Assembly: GCA_902618855.1 (NCBI GenBank)
Contig: CACNCD010000002.1
Location: forward strand, 80,033 to 144,032
Origin: an uncultured Pelagibacteraceae bacterium
Lineage (GTDB): Bacteria > Pseudomonadota > Alphaproteobacteria > Pelagibacterales > Pelagibacteraceae
Length of the DNA: 64,000 nt
Reading direction: 5' to 3'
Positions within the stretch are counted from its first letter, which is position 1. Every line of letters begins with the position of its first letter. Below the pieces are notes generated by a model. That model did not search any database and was not told the DNA's origin. It saw only the letters and a program-made list of their open reading frames with translations. Positions 52,584-62,319 of the stretch are shown piece after piece. The position numbers were made by a program, and so were the translations under genes.

Positions 52584-54215
52584 ATGATTTTAAAAAATTC
52601 ATTTAATTATATAAATCAATTTTTTTTTTTCTTTACAAACAAAACCAGAAATTTTTATTTAAATTCAATAATTTATAATAATAAAATATCTAAAACTGAA
52701 AATAAAAGTTTAGAGTATAAACCAAGTCCTGGATTAACTGATTGTATTATAAAATATAAAAAGAAAAAAAATAAAATTGAGGATTTTTCTTTACAATCAA
52801 TATGGATTAACAAAAATATAAAAAAAAAAGATTATGAAAAATTGCATAATTTTTTTTGGCTGTTCACTTTAGATCTTAAGTCCTCTAAAAATATTACTCA
52901 GTCAATAATTCTTAATTGGATTAATTCGTATAGTAAATACAACATAAAAAATTGGGAGATTGATGTTCTTTCAAAAAGAATAATTGCTTGGATATCTAAT
53001 TCGAAATTAACTTATGAAGAAAGTAATGAGGATTATAAGAAAAAATTTAATAATATAATTCAAAAACAAACAAATCACTTAATAAATGAAATAGAAAGAT
53101 CAGAAAATCTTGATGATAAAGTTTTAGGTTGTTCAGCAGTAATACTTGTGGGTTTATCATATCAAAACAATTTAAAATACTTGGAATTTGGTTTAAATTT
53201 TTTAAAAAAAGTAACTAAATATTCTTTAGACTCTGAGGGTTTTCCAAAATCTAGGAATATAAGACAATTAATTTTTTATTATAAGTATTTTATTTTAATT
53301 CGAGAATGGTTAAAAGAATCTCAAAATGATATCCCTGAATATATTGATGAGACTATATACAACCTGGGAAATGCTTATTCATTACTATCTCAAGGCTTAA
53401 AACAAAGCGCTTTATTCAATGGAAACCATGATACAAACAGTGAAGATTTTGATAACTACCTTTTAAAATTTGGATATAAATTTAAAAATGAAAATCAGGA
53501 GATTGGCGGTTATTCAATTCAAAAAAATAAAAAGATTGCGCTTGTAATGGACATTGGGCAGAGCCCAGAAAAAAAATTTTCTAAGGATTACCAATTAGGA
53601 GCTTTATCTTTCGAGATTATATCAAATCAAAATAAAATAATATGCAATTCTGGATATTTTCAAAATCATAAACATAAATTAAATGGATTATCTAAAGCTA
53701 CGGCAAATCATAGTACTTTAATTATTGATAATAGTTCCTCATGTAAGTTGCAAAAAATTGGAAGTAAAAGCTCAGTTGTTGAGCAAAGTTTAAAAATTTT
53801 AAATAAGTCAAGTATTTTCGAGAAAGATTACTGGAATATAATTGCTTCACACAATGGTTATCTAAAAAAATATGGAATTATCCATGAACGAAAAATAGAA
53901 TTTTATCCTGAACAGAATAAATTTATTGGGACAGATAGTATTATTAAAAAAAAAAATTATAAAAAGGTTAATTTTGAAATACGTTTTCATTTATTACCGA
54001 CTTCAAAGGTAATGAAAACGCAAGATAAAAAATCTATTTTTATAAAGGTTGATAAAGAAGGTTGGAAGTTTACAACTGAAAACTATGAAATAAATTTAGA
54101 AACAGGCCTATATTTTGGTAAAAAAAATACGTTTGTAGAAAATCAAAATATATTTATTTCTGGAATGACACAAAATGAAAATCAGAATATAAAATGGGTC
54201 CTAAATAAAATCTAA
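52584..54215 (+). CDS. Heparinase II/III-like protein
   Basis: A 543-residue protein of the family often found between rpe and purH. The C-terminal part has the heparinase II/III-like beta domain (DYQLGALSFEIISNQNKIICNSG, then KLNGLSKATANHSTLIID with the conserved His). The N-terminal half is alpha-helical, as in the lyases. The protein is very Lys/Asn/Ile-rich. No signal peptide is seen. Its real substrate is unknown; the conserved neighbourhood suggests a housekeeping role rather than heparin degradation. Its stop shares one base with the purH start. Confidence 0.82.
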   Translation: MILKNSFNYINQFFFFFTNKTRNFYLNSIIYNNKISKTENKSLEYKPSPGLTDCIIKYKKKKNKIEDFSLQSIWINKNIKKKDYEKLHNFFWLFTLDLKSSKNITQSIILNWINSYSKYNIKNWEIDVLSKRIIAWISNSKLTYEESNEDYKKKFNNIIQKQTNHLINEIERSENLDDKVLGCSAVILVGLSYQNNLKYLEFGLNFLKKVTKYSLDSEGFPKSRNIRQLIFYYKYFILIREWLKESQNDIPEYIDETIYNLGNAYSLLSQGLKQSALFNGNHDTNSEDFDNYLLKFGYKFKNENQEIGGYSIQKNKKIALVMDIGQSPEKKFSKDYQLGALSFEIISNQNKIICNSGYFQNHKHKLNGLSKATANHSTLIIDNSSSCKLQKIGSKSSVVEQSLKILNKSSIFEKDYWNIIASHNGYLKKYGIIHERKIEFYPEQNKFIGTDSIIKKKNYKKVNFEIRFHLLPTSKVMKTQDKKSIFIKVDKEGWKFTTENYEINLETGLYFGKKNTFVENQNIFISGMTQNENQNIKWVLNKI

Positions 54216-55756
54216 TGAGAAAAATAAAAAGAGCTATAATTTCATTGTCTAATAAACAAAATTTGATTTCTATTTTAAAAATTTTAAAGAAGTATAAAAT
54301 AGAAATAATTAGTTCAGGAGGGACTTATAAGGAAATAAGAAAACTTAAATATAAGTGTACTGAAATTTCGGATTATACTAAGTTTTCAGAAATACTAGAT
54401 GGAAGAGTTAAGACACTGCACCCTAAAATACATGCTGGAATTTTAAGTAAGAGAAAAAATAAAAAGCATATAAAACAATTATTAGTAAATAAATTTGAAG
54501 AAATTGATTTGGTCATTGTAAACTTTTATCCATTCGAAGAAGCTTTAAAAAAGTCTAAAAATCACTCTAAAATAATTGAAAATATTGATGTAGGTGGACC
54601 TACAATGGTCAGAGCTGCTGCAAAAAATTATAACTTTGTTACAGTTATTACAAAAATTGACCAATACCCAAAATTAATCGATGAGTTAAATTTTAGTAAA
54701 GGGAGTACTTCTTTAAAATTTAGACAAGAAATGTCAGAGGCAGCATTTTTTGAGACAGCTTATTACGATTCTTTGATATCTGAATACTTTAATACTTTGT
54801 CATTAAACAAGTTCCCCACAAGAAAAATTTTATATGGAAATTTAATTGAAAAGTTAAGATATGGTGAAAATCCTCATCAATCAGGTGCTTTATATTCGAA
54901 AGAGAAAAATTTAAATATTAAACAATTAAGCGGCAAACAACTTAGTTACAATAATTACAATGATATTTTTTCTGCAATAGCTATTGCAAAATCTTTACCA
55001 AAAAATACTGGAACTGTAATCGTTAAACATGCAAATCCATGTGGTGTTTCAATAAACAAAGATAAGATAAAAAGTTTTAAACAAGCTCTGAATTGTGACC
55101 CGATTAGTGCTTTTGGAGGAATTGTTTGTTGTAACTTTAAAATAAATAAAAAACTCGCAACTGAATTGGATAAGACTTTTTTTGAAGTTATTATTGGAAA
55201 TAAGATAGATAAAGAAGCCATCAAAATCTTAAAAAAAAGAAAAAACCTCAGAATAATTGATGCCTTAGGATCTAATATTAAAGATACTCAAAGCGTAATT
55301 TCAAATTTTGGTAATTTTTTAATTCAAACAAATGATGATTCATTTTTTTCGAAAAGAAATTTTAAAATTGTATCAAAAACAAAACCTGATAAAAAAACTT
55401 TTAATAGTTTATTATTTGCATTTAATGTTTGTAGATATGTTAAATCAAATGCGATCGTTTTAGCTAACGATACATCGACCGTAGGAATTGGCTCTGGACA
55501 ACCAAGTAGACTAGACAGTTGTAAAATTGCTATTAATAAAATGAAAAAATTTCAAAAATCTGAAAATGGTAGCAAAATAATTGCTGCGTCAGATGCTTTT
55601 TTTCCTTTTGTTGATGGTATTGAAACTTTAGTTAATTCCGGTGTTTCTGCTGTAATTCAGCCATCTGGATCAATAAGAGATAAAGAAATAATCAAATTTG
55701 CTAATCAAACTAAAACTATATTAATTTTTTCTAAAACTAGACACTTTAGGCATTAG
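54215..55756 (+). CDS. purH: AICAR formyltransferase / IMP cyclohydrolase
   Basis: A 513-residue bifunctional enzyme for the last two steps of purine synthesis, using 10-formyl-THF. The IMP cyclohydrolase domain has EILDGRVKTLHPKIHAGIL and NIDVGGPTMVRAAAKN. The transformylase domain has LRYGENPHQSGALY, VIVKHANPCGVSI (catalytic Lys-His) and SDAFFPFVDGIETL. It is extremely AT-rich but intact. The stop overlaps the convergent phhB by 11 bases. Confidence 0.97.
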   Translation: MRKIKRAIISLSNKQNLISILKILKKYKIEIISSGGTYKEIRKLKYKCTEISDYTKFSEILDGRVKTLHPKIHAGILSKRKNKKHIKQLLVNKFEEIDLVIVNFYPFEEALKKSKNHSKIIENIDVGGPTMVRAAAKNYNFVTVITKIDQYPKLIDELNFSKGSTSLKFRQEMSEAAFFETAYYDSLISEYFNTLSLNKFPTRKILYGNLIEKLRYGENPHQSGALYSKEKNLNIKQLSGKQLSYNNYNDIFSAIAIAKSLPKNTGTVIVKHANPCGVSINKDKIKSFKQALNCDPISAFGGIVCCNFKINKKLATELDKTFFEVIIGNKIDKEAIKILKKRKNLRIIDALGSNIKDTQSVISNFGNFLIQTNDDSFFSKRNFKIVSKTKPDKKTFNSLLFAFNVCRYVKSNAIVLANDTSTVGIGSGQPSRLDSCKIAINKMKKFQKSENGSKIIAASDAFFPFVDGIETLVNSGVSAVIQPSGSIRDKEIIKFANQTKTILIFSKTRHFRH

Positions 55757-56090
55757 GTATTTTATCAATTTTAGCAGCTAATATAAAATCACTCTCTGCC
55801 AATCCTTTTATCGCATGAGTAAATATTTTAATTTTTGCATACCCCCATCCGAACCAAATATCAGGATGATGACCTTCGGTTTCTGCAATATTTCCAACTT
55901 TATTTATAAATTTTTGACTATTAATAAAATTTTCAAACTTAAATTCTTTAATTAAATAAAAATTATTAGACTCGTCTTGCTTAACATCCCATCCGTCTAC
56001 TTTTTTTAAATATTTATGTATCTCATTTATATCAAAAGAAGGAATGCCACCTTCGCATGGAATACATTTTTTTTCTGATAAATCACTCAT
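55746..56090 (-). CDS. phhB: Pterin-4a-carbinolamine dehydratase
   Basis: A 114-residue dehydratase that recycles 4a-hydroxytetrahydropterin. The signature ETEGHHPDIWFGWGYAKI with the HHPD histidines and the terminal LAESDFILAAKID are clear. A pair of cysteines (KKCIPCEGGIP) at the N-terminus is common in this group. No phenylalanine hydroxylase is nearby, so the role could be in another pterin reaction. It lies 13 bases from the tRNA-Gly gene on the same strand. Confidence 0.93.
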   Translation of the reverse strand: MSDLSEKKCIPCEGGIPSFDINEIHKYLKKVDGWDVKQDESNNFYLIKEFKFENFINSQKFINKVGNIAETEGHHPDIWFGWGYAKIKIFTHAIKGLAESDFILAAKIDKIPNA

Positions 56091-56102
56091 AAAATTCCCT
56101 TA

Positions 56103-56177
56103 TGGAGCGGGCAAAGGGGGTCGAACCCTCGACCTTCTCGTTGGCAACGAGACGCTCTACCACTGAGCTATGCCCGC
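56103..56177 (-). tRNA. tRNA-Gly (anticodon GCC)
   Basis: The minus strand reads GCGGGCATAGCTCAGTGGTA..., a full cloverleaf of 75 bases with the 3' CCA encoded. The acceptor stem GCGGGCA/TGCCCGC pairs fully, the D arm is GCTC/GAGC, the anticodon stem TCTCG/CGAGA encloses TTGCCAA, and the T arm GAGGG/CCCTT has the TTCGACC loop. The anticodon GCC reads GGC and GGU. It is transcribed toward phhB. Confidence 0.98.
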
Positions 56178-56287
56178 GTTTTAAATTTCTATTTAAAAAT
56201 AGTAGCATTTTATAAATTAAGCAAGAGCTTTAATGATAGAACTTAGACAAAACTCAAAGATTTGTTATTCTTTGTTAACTAATTATT

Positions 56288-58360
56288 ATGGAAAATTCAA
56301 TTAATAAAATACTTGATACTGTAAAGAAAAATATATCATCAAAAGAATATGATTTAGCGATTGAGAATCTCAAAAAAGTTATTCAAATAGATCCTAAACA
56401 CCTAGTTGCTCTTTCAACCTTAGCTGATTTATTTGTTTTTAAGAAAAATTTTTTAGAATCAATTAATTTTTTAAATAAAATAATTCAGATAAATCCAAAA
56501 ATTCACTTCGTTCATAACAATAAAGGATTTTGTTTGCTAAGTTTAAATAAAATTGAAGAAGCTAAAGTTTGCTTTGAGATGGCAATAAAATATAAGGAAG
56601 ATTTTTCAGATGCATACAATAATTTTGGTATTGCTTTTAAAAAAGAAAAAAATTTGAATGAGGCAAGAAAATATTTTCTTAAAGCTATAAATTTAAATAA
56701 AAAATATATCCAAGCTTATAGTAATCTTATTAGTGTGGATATTGAACTTAACAATCTATCTAGTGCAAAAACTTATTGTGAAGAGGCAATTAAGATTAAT
56801 TCCAACATTAAAGAATTATATAATAGTCTAGGTTTGATTTTTGATAAAAAAAACGAGGTTGAAAAGTCTATTTCTTTTTTAAAAAAAGCATTAAGTTTAA
56901 GTCCAAACTACCTTGCTAGTATAATTAATTTAGCAAGAATCTATCTTACTCAAAAGGATTATAAAAATTCATCCATTTACTTTAGAAAAGCACTCGATAT
57001 TGACCAAAATAATATGAAAGCTTTATCTAACTTTATTTATCTCAAATTAAAAATTTGTGATTGGGATAATTTAGAAGAATTGCTTAAAAGATTATTTATT
57101 AATATGGATAAGAATCATCAAATAGTTCAACCATATATTTTGATGCTTCTAAAAGATGATTTGAAGTTACAATATGAAAATACAAGAAAATGGTCTGCAC
57201 AATATGAAACAAGTAAAATAAATTCATTTCAAAGTAATAATAAAAAGATAAAAATAGGTTATTTTTCAACTGATTTTAAAAATCATGCTGTAATATCGTT
57301 AGCAAAAAATCTATTTATAAATCATAATAAAAAAAAATTTGACATATTTGGAATTAATTTAAGTAATAGATATTTAAAAAAAGATATTGATGTAAATTTA
57401 ATACAAAGCTTTAATGAGTTTATTGATTGTGGTTACAAATCAAATAATGAAATTGAAGATATATGTAAGAAAATAAATTTAGATTTTGCTATTGATATGA
57501 ATTGTTATACAGAAGGTGGAAGAATTGACATTTTTCAAAACAAATTAGCACCAATACAGATTAATTTCTTAGGGTATCCTGGAACCTCTGGAAGTAAGTT
57601 TTTTGATTATATATTAGCAGATAAGGTTTTAATTACAGAAAATGACAAAAAACACTATTCCGAAAAAATTATATTTATGCCTGATACTTATCAACCGAAC
57701 TCATTTTCATCAAGCCAATCACTTAGTAATCAAATTAAAAAAGACTTATTAATTCCAAAAGAAAAATTTGTTTTTTGTTGCTTTAATAATAGCTTCAAAA
57801 TTAATAAATTAATTTTTGATGTTTGGGTTGAAATTTTAAAACAATCTAATAACAGCATCATGTGGCTTTTAGAAGATAATCTAATACAATCAGAAAATCT
57901 TAAAAAATACTGTGAAAATCAGGGAATAAATTCATCTCGAATATTTTTCGCTAAGAGGGTAGATTATCAGCAACACCTTGATAGATTTAAACAAGCAGAT
58001 TTATTTTTAGATACATTTCCATATGGAGGACATACAACAGCTATCGAAGCACTTAATTCAGATTTACCAATTTTAACTTTAAAAGGAGAAACATTTCAAA
58101 GTAGAGTTTCATCCAGTTTGTTGACGAACTTAAATTTAATTGAATTGATAACTGATAGTAAAAATAATTATATTAAATTAGCTGTCGAATTATCACAAAA
58201 TTCAGATAAACTAATTAAATTGAAACAAACGCTTAAAGAAAATAAGAAAAATTCAAAACTATTTAATAATGAAATTTATACTAAAAACTTAGAGGATGCT
58301 TTAGAAAAAATTCATTTAAGTTTTACTTTAGGGAAAAAGTTAGAAAATATTTACTTATAA
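56288..58360 (+). CDS. TPR protein with O-GlcNAc transferase-like (GT41) domain, copy 2
   Basis: A 690-residue protein built like the copy at 43902-46115. Six or seven TPR units fill the first 260 residues (YKEDFSDAYNNFGIAFKKEK is one). The catalytic part has KIGYFSTDFKNHAVIS, NFLGYPGTSGSKFFDYILAD, FVFCCFNNSFKINK and DLFLDTFPYGGHTTAIEALN, with GETFQSRVSSSLLTNL. The two proteins differ along most of their length, so they are old paralogues and probably have different targets. No signal peptide. Confidence 0.9.
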   Translation: MENSINKILDTVKKNISSKEYDLAIENLKKVIQIDPKHLVALSTLADLFVFKKNFLESINFLNKIIQINPKIHFVHNNKGFCLLSLNKIEEAKVCFEMAIKYKEDFSDAYNNFGIAFKKEKNLNEARKYFLKAINLNKKYIQAYSNLISVDIELNNLSSAKTYCEEAIKINSNIKELYNSLGLIFDKKNEVEKSISFLKKALSLSPNYLASIINLARIYLTQKDYKNSSIYFRKALDIDQNNMKALSNFIYLKLKICDWDNLEELLKRLFINMDKNHQIVQPYILMLLKDDLKLQYENTRKWSAQYETSKINSFQSNNKKIKIGYFSTDFKNHAVISLAKNLFINHNKKKFDIFGINLSNRYLKKDIDVNLIQSFNEFIDCGYKSNNEIEDICKKINLDFAIDMNCYTEGGRIDIFQNKLAPIQINFLGYPGTSGSKFFDYILADKVLITENDKKHYSEKIIFMPDTYQPNSFSSSQSLSNQIKKDLLIPKEKFVFCCFNNSFKINKLIFDVWVEILKQSNNSIMWLLEDNLIQSENLKKYCENQGINSSRIFFAKRVDYQQHLDRFKQADLFLDTFPYGGHTTAIEALNSDLPILTLKGETFQSRVSSSLLTNLNLIELITDSKNNYIKLAVELSQNSDKLIKLKQTLKENKKNSKLFNNEIYTKNLEDALEKIHLSFTLGKKLENIYL

Positions 58361-58428
58361 TTGAAAATAAGTAAAATTTTATCATATTCACTTTACTTCT
58401 TATTGTTTATTTGGTGTAAATTATACTT

Positions 58429-59070
58429 ATGAAAAAAGAAAAATTTCCAAATAAAATCTCAATTTTTCCATTATCGAATTTTATTTTCTTTCCAAATACT
58501 AATGTTCCTTTAAATATTTTTGAACCAAGATATATAGAAATGATAAATGATAGTATGAAGACCACGAGGTTAATTGGAATGGTTCAGCCAAAAAAAAATA
58601 TAGGAGAATCCTCAAATCAGCTTTATGATATTGGTTGTTTAGGAAAAATAACAAGTTTTAGTGAGACAGAAGATGGAAGATATTTAATTGTATTAAATGG
58701 TTTATCTAGATTTAAAATAATTGAAGAATTAAAGAACGACAAACTTTATCGCGAGTGTAAAATTAGTTTTGATGAATTTCAAAATGATACGGTCGTTAAT
58801 AAAGAAGATATAAAATTTTCTGATTTAAAGCTTATATTTAAAGACTTTAAGAGTTTTTTTGAAAAAAGAGGTTTTGCAATAAATTGGAATGACCTTGAGA
58901 AACAAAGTCTAGAACAAACAATTAATGCTCTAGCAATGGCATCTCCTTTTTCTCTAGAAGAAAAACAAATTCTTTTAGAAACAAAAAATCTAAGTTTGCG
59001 AAAAGATAAGTTAGAAAAAATACTCAAAACTTATGTCTTAGATAATTTTGATAACAGCACTCTTCAATAG
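58429..59070 (+). CDS. LON substrate-binding domain protein
   Basis: A 213-residue protein that contains only the N-terminal LON domain (ISIFPLSNFIFFPNTNVPLNIFEPRY, then IGMVQPK and IGCLGKITSF), without the ATPase or protease domains of Lon. Such stand-alone proteins are usual in alphaproteobacteria. Their role is unknown, perhaps substrate delivery. It ends exactly where the convergent UbiH-like gene ends. Confidence 0.9.
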   Translation: MKKEKFPNKISIFPLSNFIFFPNTNVPLNIFEPRYIEMINDSMKTTRLIGMVQPKKNIGESSNQLYDIGCLGKITSFSETEDGRYLIVLNGLSRFKIIEELKNDKLYRECKISFDEFQNDTVVNKEDIKFSDLKLIFKDFKSFFEKRGFAINWNDLEKQSLEQTINALAMASPFSLEEKQILLETKNLSLRKDKLEKILKTYVLDNFDNSTLQ

Positions 59071-60162
59071 CTATAAAACTAAACCCTTATTAGCATAGTT
59101 AGAAAAAAATTTATTAAAGTTTTTGTTCTTGTCAATTATTTTAAAAAATATATTCGAAAAATTATTTTTTATTTTATTATCAAATTTAAAAAATTCATAA
59201 ATGAAATCTATACTAGACGTAAAAAAATAATTTAAATGCTTAGTATTCTTTTCAAATTCTTGAAGGATTGAAATATCAAGTGGTAAGCCAAGATCTATTT
59301 TTTTTTGAATAAGTTTTGATAGAACTTGAAGATCTCTTAAACTTATATTAAAACCTTGACCAGCAAGAGGGTGAACTGTATGAATTAAGTCACCAAATGC
59401 AAGAATATTTTTTTGAAAGTAATTTCTTAATACTGAAAATGACAAATCAAACCCCTCTACTTCCGAAAAGTTTTTAATTTTATATTTAAAATTATAATAA
59501 TTAATTAAATCAATAATTTTTATTTTTGTAAATTTTATTTTATTTATATCTATTGAAAAAACTATCGATGTTTTAGAGTTTGATATAGGTAAAAATGCAA
59601 TTGGTCCATATTTTGTAAAAATCTGTGATGCTGTTTTATTGTTTAATGACTTATGATTAATGATACAAGTGAATGCTTTGCTATTATAGTTCTTTTTAAT
59701 TTTTTTAAAAAAAAGTTCTTTTGAAATTATATTTTTTTGATCACAATTAATTATTAGATCAAAATTTTTTTTTATTATTTTCTTTAATAAATTATTATTC
59801 TTTAAATAAATTTTTTTATAAAGAGTGTTCTTTTTTAAATCTTTTTCTAACAAGTCATAAATTTCGTCATTTTTAACCATATGAAGAATACCCTTTTTGT
59901 TATTATCAAAATTTAATATCTTTTGTTTTTTGTATTTTTCGCTGTAAATATCAATTTTTTCAATATCCCAAATCATTTTTTTTTTAATGTTTAAAATTTC
60001 TTTATTAAAAAATTTAAGATTATCATTTGTAATTCCAATTGTTCTAGTATTTGATTCATTTTTGATAATTTGTGCATAGTTAAAAACTTTAATATTCTTA
60101 TTTGTTAAGTTTTTAGCTAATGAAAGAGTTGTCAGATTATTACCAATTAAACATACATTCAT
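59071..60162 (-). CDS. UbiH-type FAD-dependent monooxygenase
   Basis: A 363-residue flavoprotein with the usual arrangement of ubiquinone hydroxylases. The C-terminal signature ILAFGDLIHTVHPLAGQGFNIS is intact. The N-terminal nucleotide motif is degenerate: NVCLIGNNLTTLSLAKNL has only two of the three glycines of GxGxxG. The region LIINCDQKN replaces the usual DG motif. It is shorter than the 390-400 residues of E. coli UbiH. It is divergent from ftsK. It may be a working but rapidly drifting hydroxylase of ubiquinone synthesis. Confidence 0.78.
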   Translation of the reverse strand: MNVCLIGNNLTTLSLAKNLTNKNIKVFNYAQIIKNESNTRTIGITNDNLKFFNKEILNIKKKMIWDIEKIDIYSEKYKKQKILNFDNNKKGILHMVKNDEIYDLLEKDLKKNTLYKKIYLKNNNLLKKIIKKNFDLIINCDQKNIISKELFFKKIKKNYNSKAFTCIINHKSLNNKTASQIFTKYGPIAFLPISNSKTSIVFSIDINKIKFTKIKIIDLINYYNFKYKIKNFSEVEGFDLSFSVLRNYFQKNILAFGDLIHTVHPLAGQGFNISLRDLQVLSKLIQKKIDLGLPLDISILQEFEKNTKHLNYFFTSSIDFIYEFFKFDNKIKNNFSNIFFKIIDKNKNFNKFFSNYANKGLVL

Positions 60163-60204
60163 ATTTAAAATTTAATTTTAACAATAAATATTAAGTGATA
60201 CAAA

Positions 60205-62319
60205 GTGATTAATTTGATTCATTTTATGGAAATAAAAAAAATTGCCAAAAATAGCTTTGATTTTGTTATTAATCGTTTAATCGAACTTTTGGGACTTTGC
60301 GTCGCTACACTAGGTTTACTTCTTTTGATATCTTTAATTAGCCACTCTCCAGAAGATCCAAATTTCATATTCACAGGTGAAAAGGAAATTAAAAATATAC
60401 TTGGATTTAAAGGAAGCGTTATTTCAGATTTTTTTTTCCAGTCAATTGGACTAATTTCAATTCTGGTTGCAGTCACAATTTTCATAACAGGCATAAATGT
60501 AATTAAAAACAAAAAAACCATTATTTTAGTTGAGAACTTATTTTTTACTATTTTATATTGTTTATTTGGATCCTTATTTTTTACTTTTTATTATTCAGAA
60601 TCTTTTTGGTTATCAATTAATGGTAATGGGGGTTTTGTTGGAAAATTTTTAAAAAGCAATTTTTTATTTGAAATAATCAGCTTGAGTCCAAAAATTTGTT
60701 TTTATATTTTAATATTCACTATTATTACTTTATTTTTAATAAGTATTAATTTTAATATTCAAAAAATAATTTTATTCTTCAAAAACTTTAAGAAAATACC
60801 TTTTTCTAAAAAAGTGAATTTGCAAGATTCCTCAAACAATAATACCAAAATGGACAATATGAATATTGAAACTTATAAGAGTCCGATCCAAGAAAATTTT
60901 CCGTTTACAAAAATAAAAGATGAAAATCCCTCCAATAAAAAGAGATTTGCTTTACCTTCAGTGGATTTATTAAAATCACCAGAAGCAAAGAGTAAAAACA
61001 AAGATGTAAATTCTTCAGGTCTCGACCCTGCTTTCCTAGAAAAAATTTTGTTAGACTTTGGTGTTGAAGGAAAAATAAAAAAAATCAGTAGTGGTCCTGT
61101 TGTTACTTTAAATGAATTCGAACCAGCGGCTGGTGTTAAGGTATCAAAAATTATAAATTTATCAGAGGATATTGCTAGAAACACTAGTTCTGAGTCAGCA
61201 AGAATATCTACTATTCCTGGAAGTAACACAATTGGTATTGAGCTTCCAAATTCATCAAGAGAAAATGTTTACTTGAGCGAAATATTATCAAATAAAGATT
61301 TTTTAAGAAAAGATATTAAATTGCCAATAGCCTTAGGAAAAAATATATCCGGTACGCCCATAATTGGCGATTTAGCTTCAATGCCTCATTTGTTAATAGC
61401 TGGAACTACTGGATCTGGAAAATCTGTTTGTATTAATACTATTATACTATCTTTATTATACAGTCATACTCCAGAGAAGTGTAAATTTATTTTAATTGAC
61501 CCAAAAAAATTAGAACTATCTCCATATGAAGGTATTCCTCATTTGTTATGTCCAGTAATTACCGAGGCAAAAAAAGCTGCATCTGTTTTGGGCTGGGTCG
61601 TAAAAGAAATGGAAAATCGATACCGTTTAATGAGTAAGGAAGGCGTGAGAAACATAGAAGGCTACAATTCTAAACATAAACTTCCAATGCCTTTCATAGT
61701 AGTAATTGTTGATGAAATGTCAGATTTGATGCTAGTTGCGGGGAAAGAAATTGAAAATTATATTCAGAAATTATCTCAAATGGCTAGAGCTGCGGGAATT
61801 CACATCATTATGGCAACACAGAGACCAAGTGTTGATGTTATAACCGGAACAATAAAAGCAAATTTTCCAACTAGAATATCATTTCAGGTTACTTCAAAAA
61901 TTGATTCTAGAACAATTCTTGGTGAACAGGGAGCTGAACAATTATTAGGAAAAGGAGATATGCTATTTATGTCTTCAGCTAACAAAGTAATTAGAATTCA
62001 TGCTCCTTTTGTTTCAGAGAACGAAATTGAAAAAGTTAATAATTATCTTAGATCTAAAGAGGATCCTGATTATGTCGACGAAATATTAAGTTTTGCAGAC
62101 GAAAAAGAGGATGTCGAAAATAGCTCTAACAATTCTGAAAAAGATGAACTTTATAAAGAAGCAGTAGAATTAATCAAATCAGAGCAGAAAGCCTCAACAT
62201 CATTTTTACAGAGAAAATTACAGATAGGCTATAATCGAGCTGCGAGAATAATTGATATGATGGAAGCAGAAGGTATTGTGAGTAAAGCAAATCATGTTGG
62301 TAAAAGAGACGTCCTTTAA
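60205..62319 (+). CDS. ftsK: DNA translocase FtsK
   Basis: A 704-residue DNA translocase that pumps chromosomal DNA through the closing septum. Four or five N-terminal hydrophobic segments fill the first 190 residues, followed by a short low-complexity linker of about 75 residues. The motor contains GTTGSGKSVCINTIILSLL (Walker A), VIVDEMSDLMLV (Walker B) and ATQRPSVDVITGTIKANFPTR. A C-terminal winged helix (LQRKLQIGYNRAARIIDMME) is the gamma domain that reads KOPS. The linker is far shorter than in E. coli FtsK. An alternative start, ATG 60226, would remove seven residues. Confidence 0.97.
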   Translation: MINLIHFMEIKKIAKNSFDFVINRLIELLGLCVATLGLLLLISLISHSPEDPNFIFTGEKEIKNILGFKGSVISDFFFQSIGLISILVAVTIFITGINVIKNKKTIILVENLFFTILYCLFGSLFFTFYYSESFWLSINGNGGFVGKFLKSNFLFEIISLSPKICFYILIFTIITLFLISINFNIQKIILFFKNFKKIPFSKKVNLQDSSNNNTKMDNMNIETYKSPIQENFPFTKIKDENPSNKKRFALPSVDLLKSPEAKSKNKDVNSSGLDPAFLEKILLDFGVEGKIKKISSGPVVTLNEFEPAAGVKVSKIINLSEDIARNTSSESARISTIPGSNTIGIELPNSSRENVYLSEILSNKDFLRKDIKLPIALGKNISGTPIIGDLASMPHLLIAGTTGSGKSVCINTIILSLLYSHTPEKCKFILIDPKKLELSPYEGIPHLLCPVITEAKKAASVLGWVVKEMENRYRLMSKEGVRNIEGYNSKHKLPMPFIVVIVDEMSDLMLVAGKEIENYIQKLSQMARAAGIHIIMATQRPSVDVITGTIKANFPTRISFQVTSKIDSRTILGEQGAEQLLGKGDMLFMSSANKVIRIHAPFVSENEIEKVNNYLRSKEDPDYVDEILSFADEKEDVENSSNNSEKDELYKEAVELIKSEQKASTSFLQRKLQIGYNRAARIIDMMEAEGIVSKANHVGKRDVL

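Noticed and set aside
60873-61229. Minus-strand 118-residue ORF
   Set aside because: Antisense to ftsK, no motif, no upstream ribosome site.
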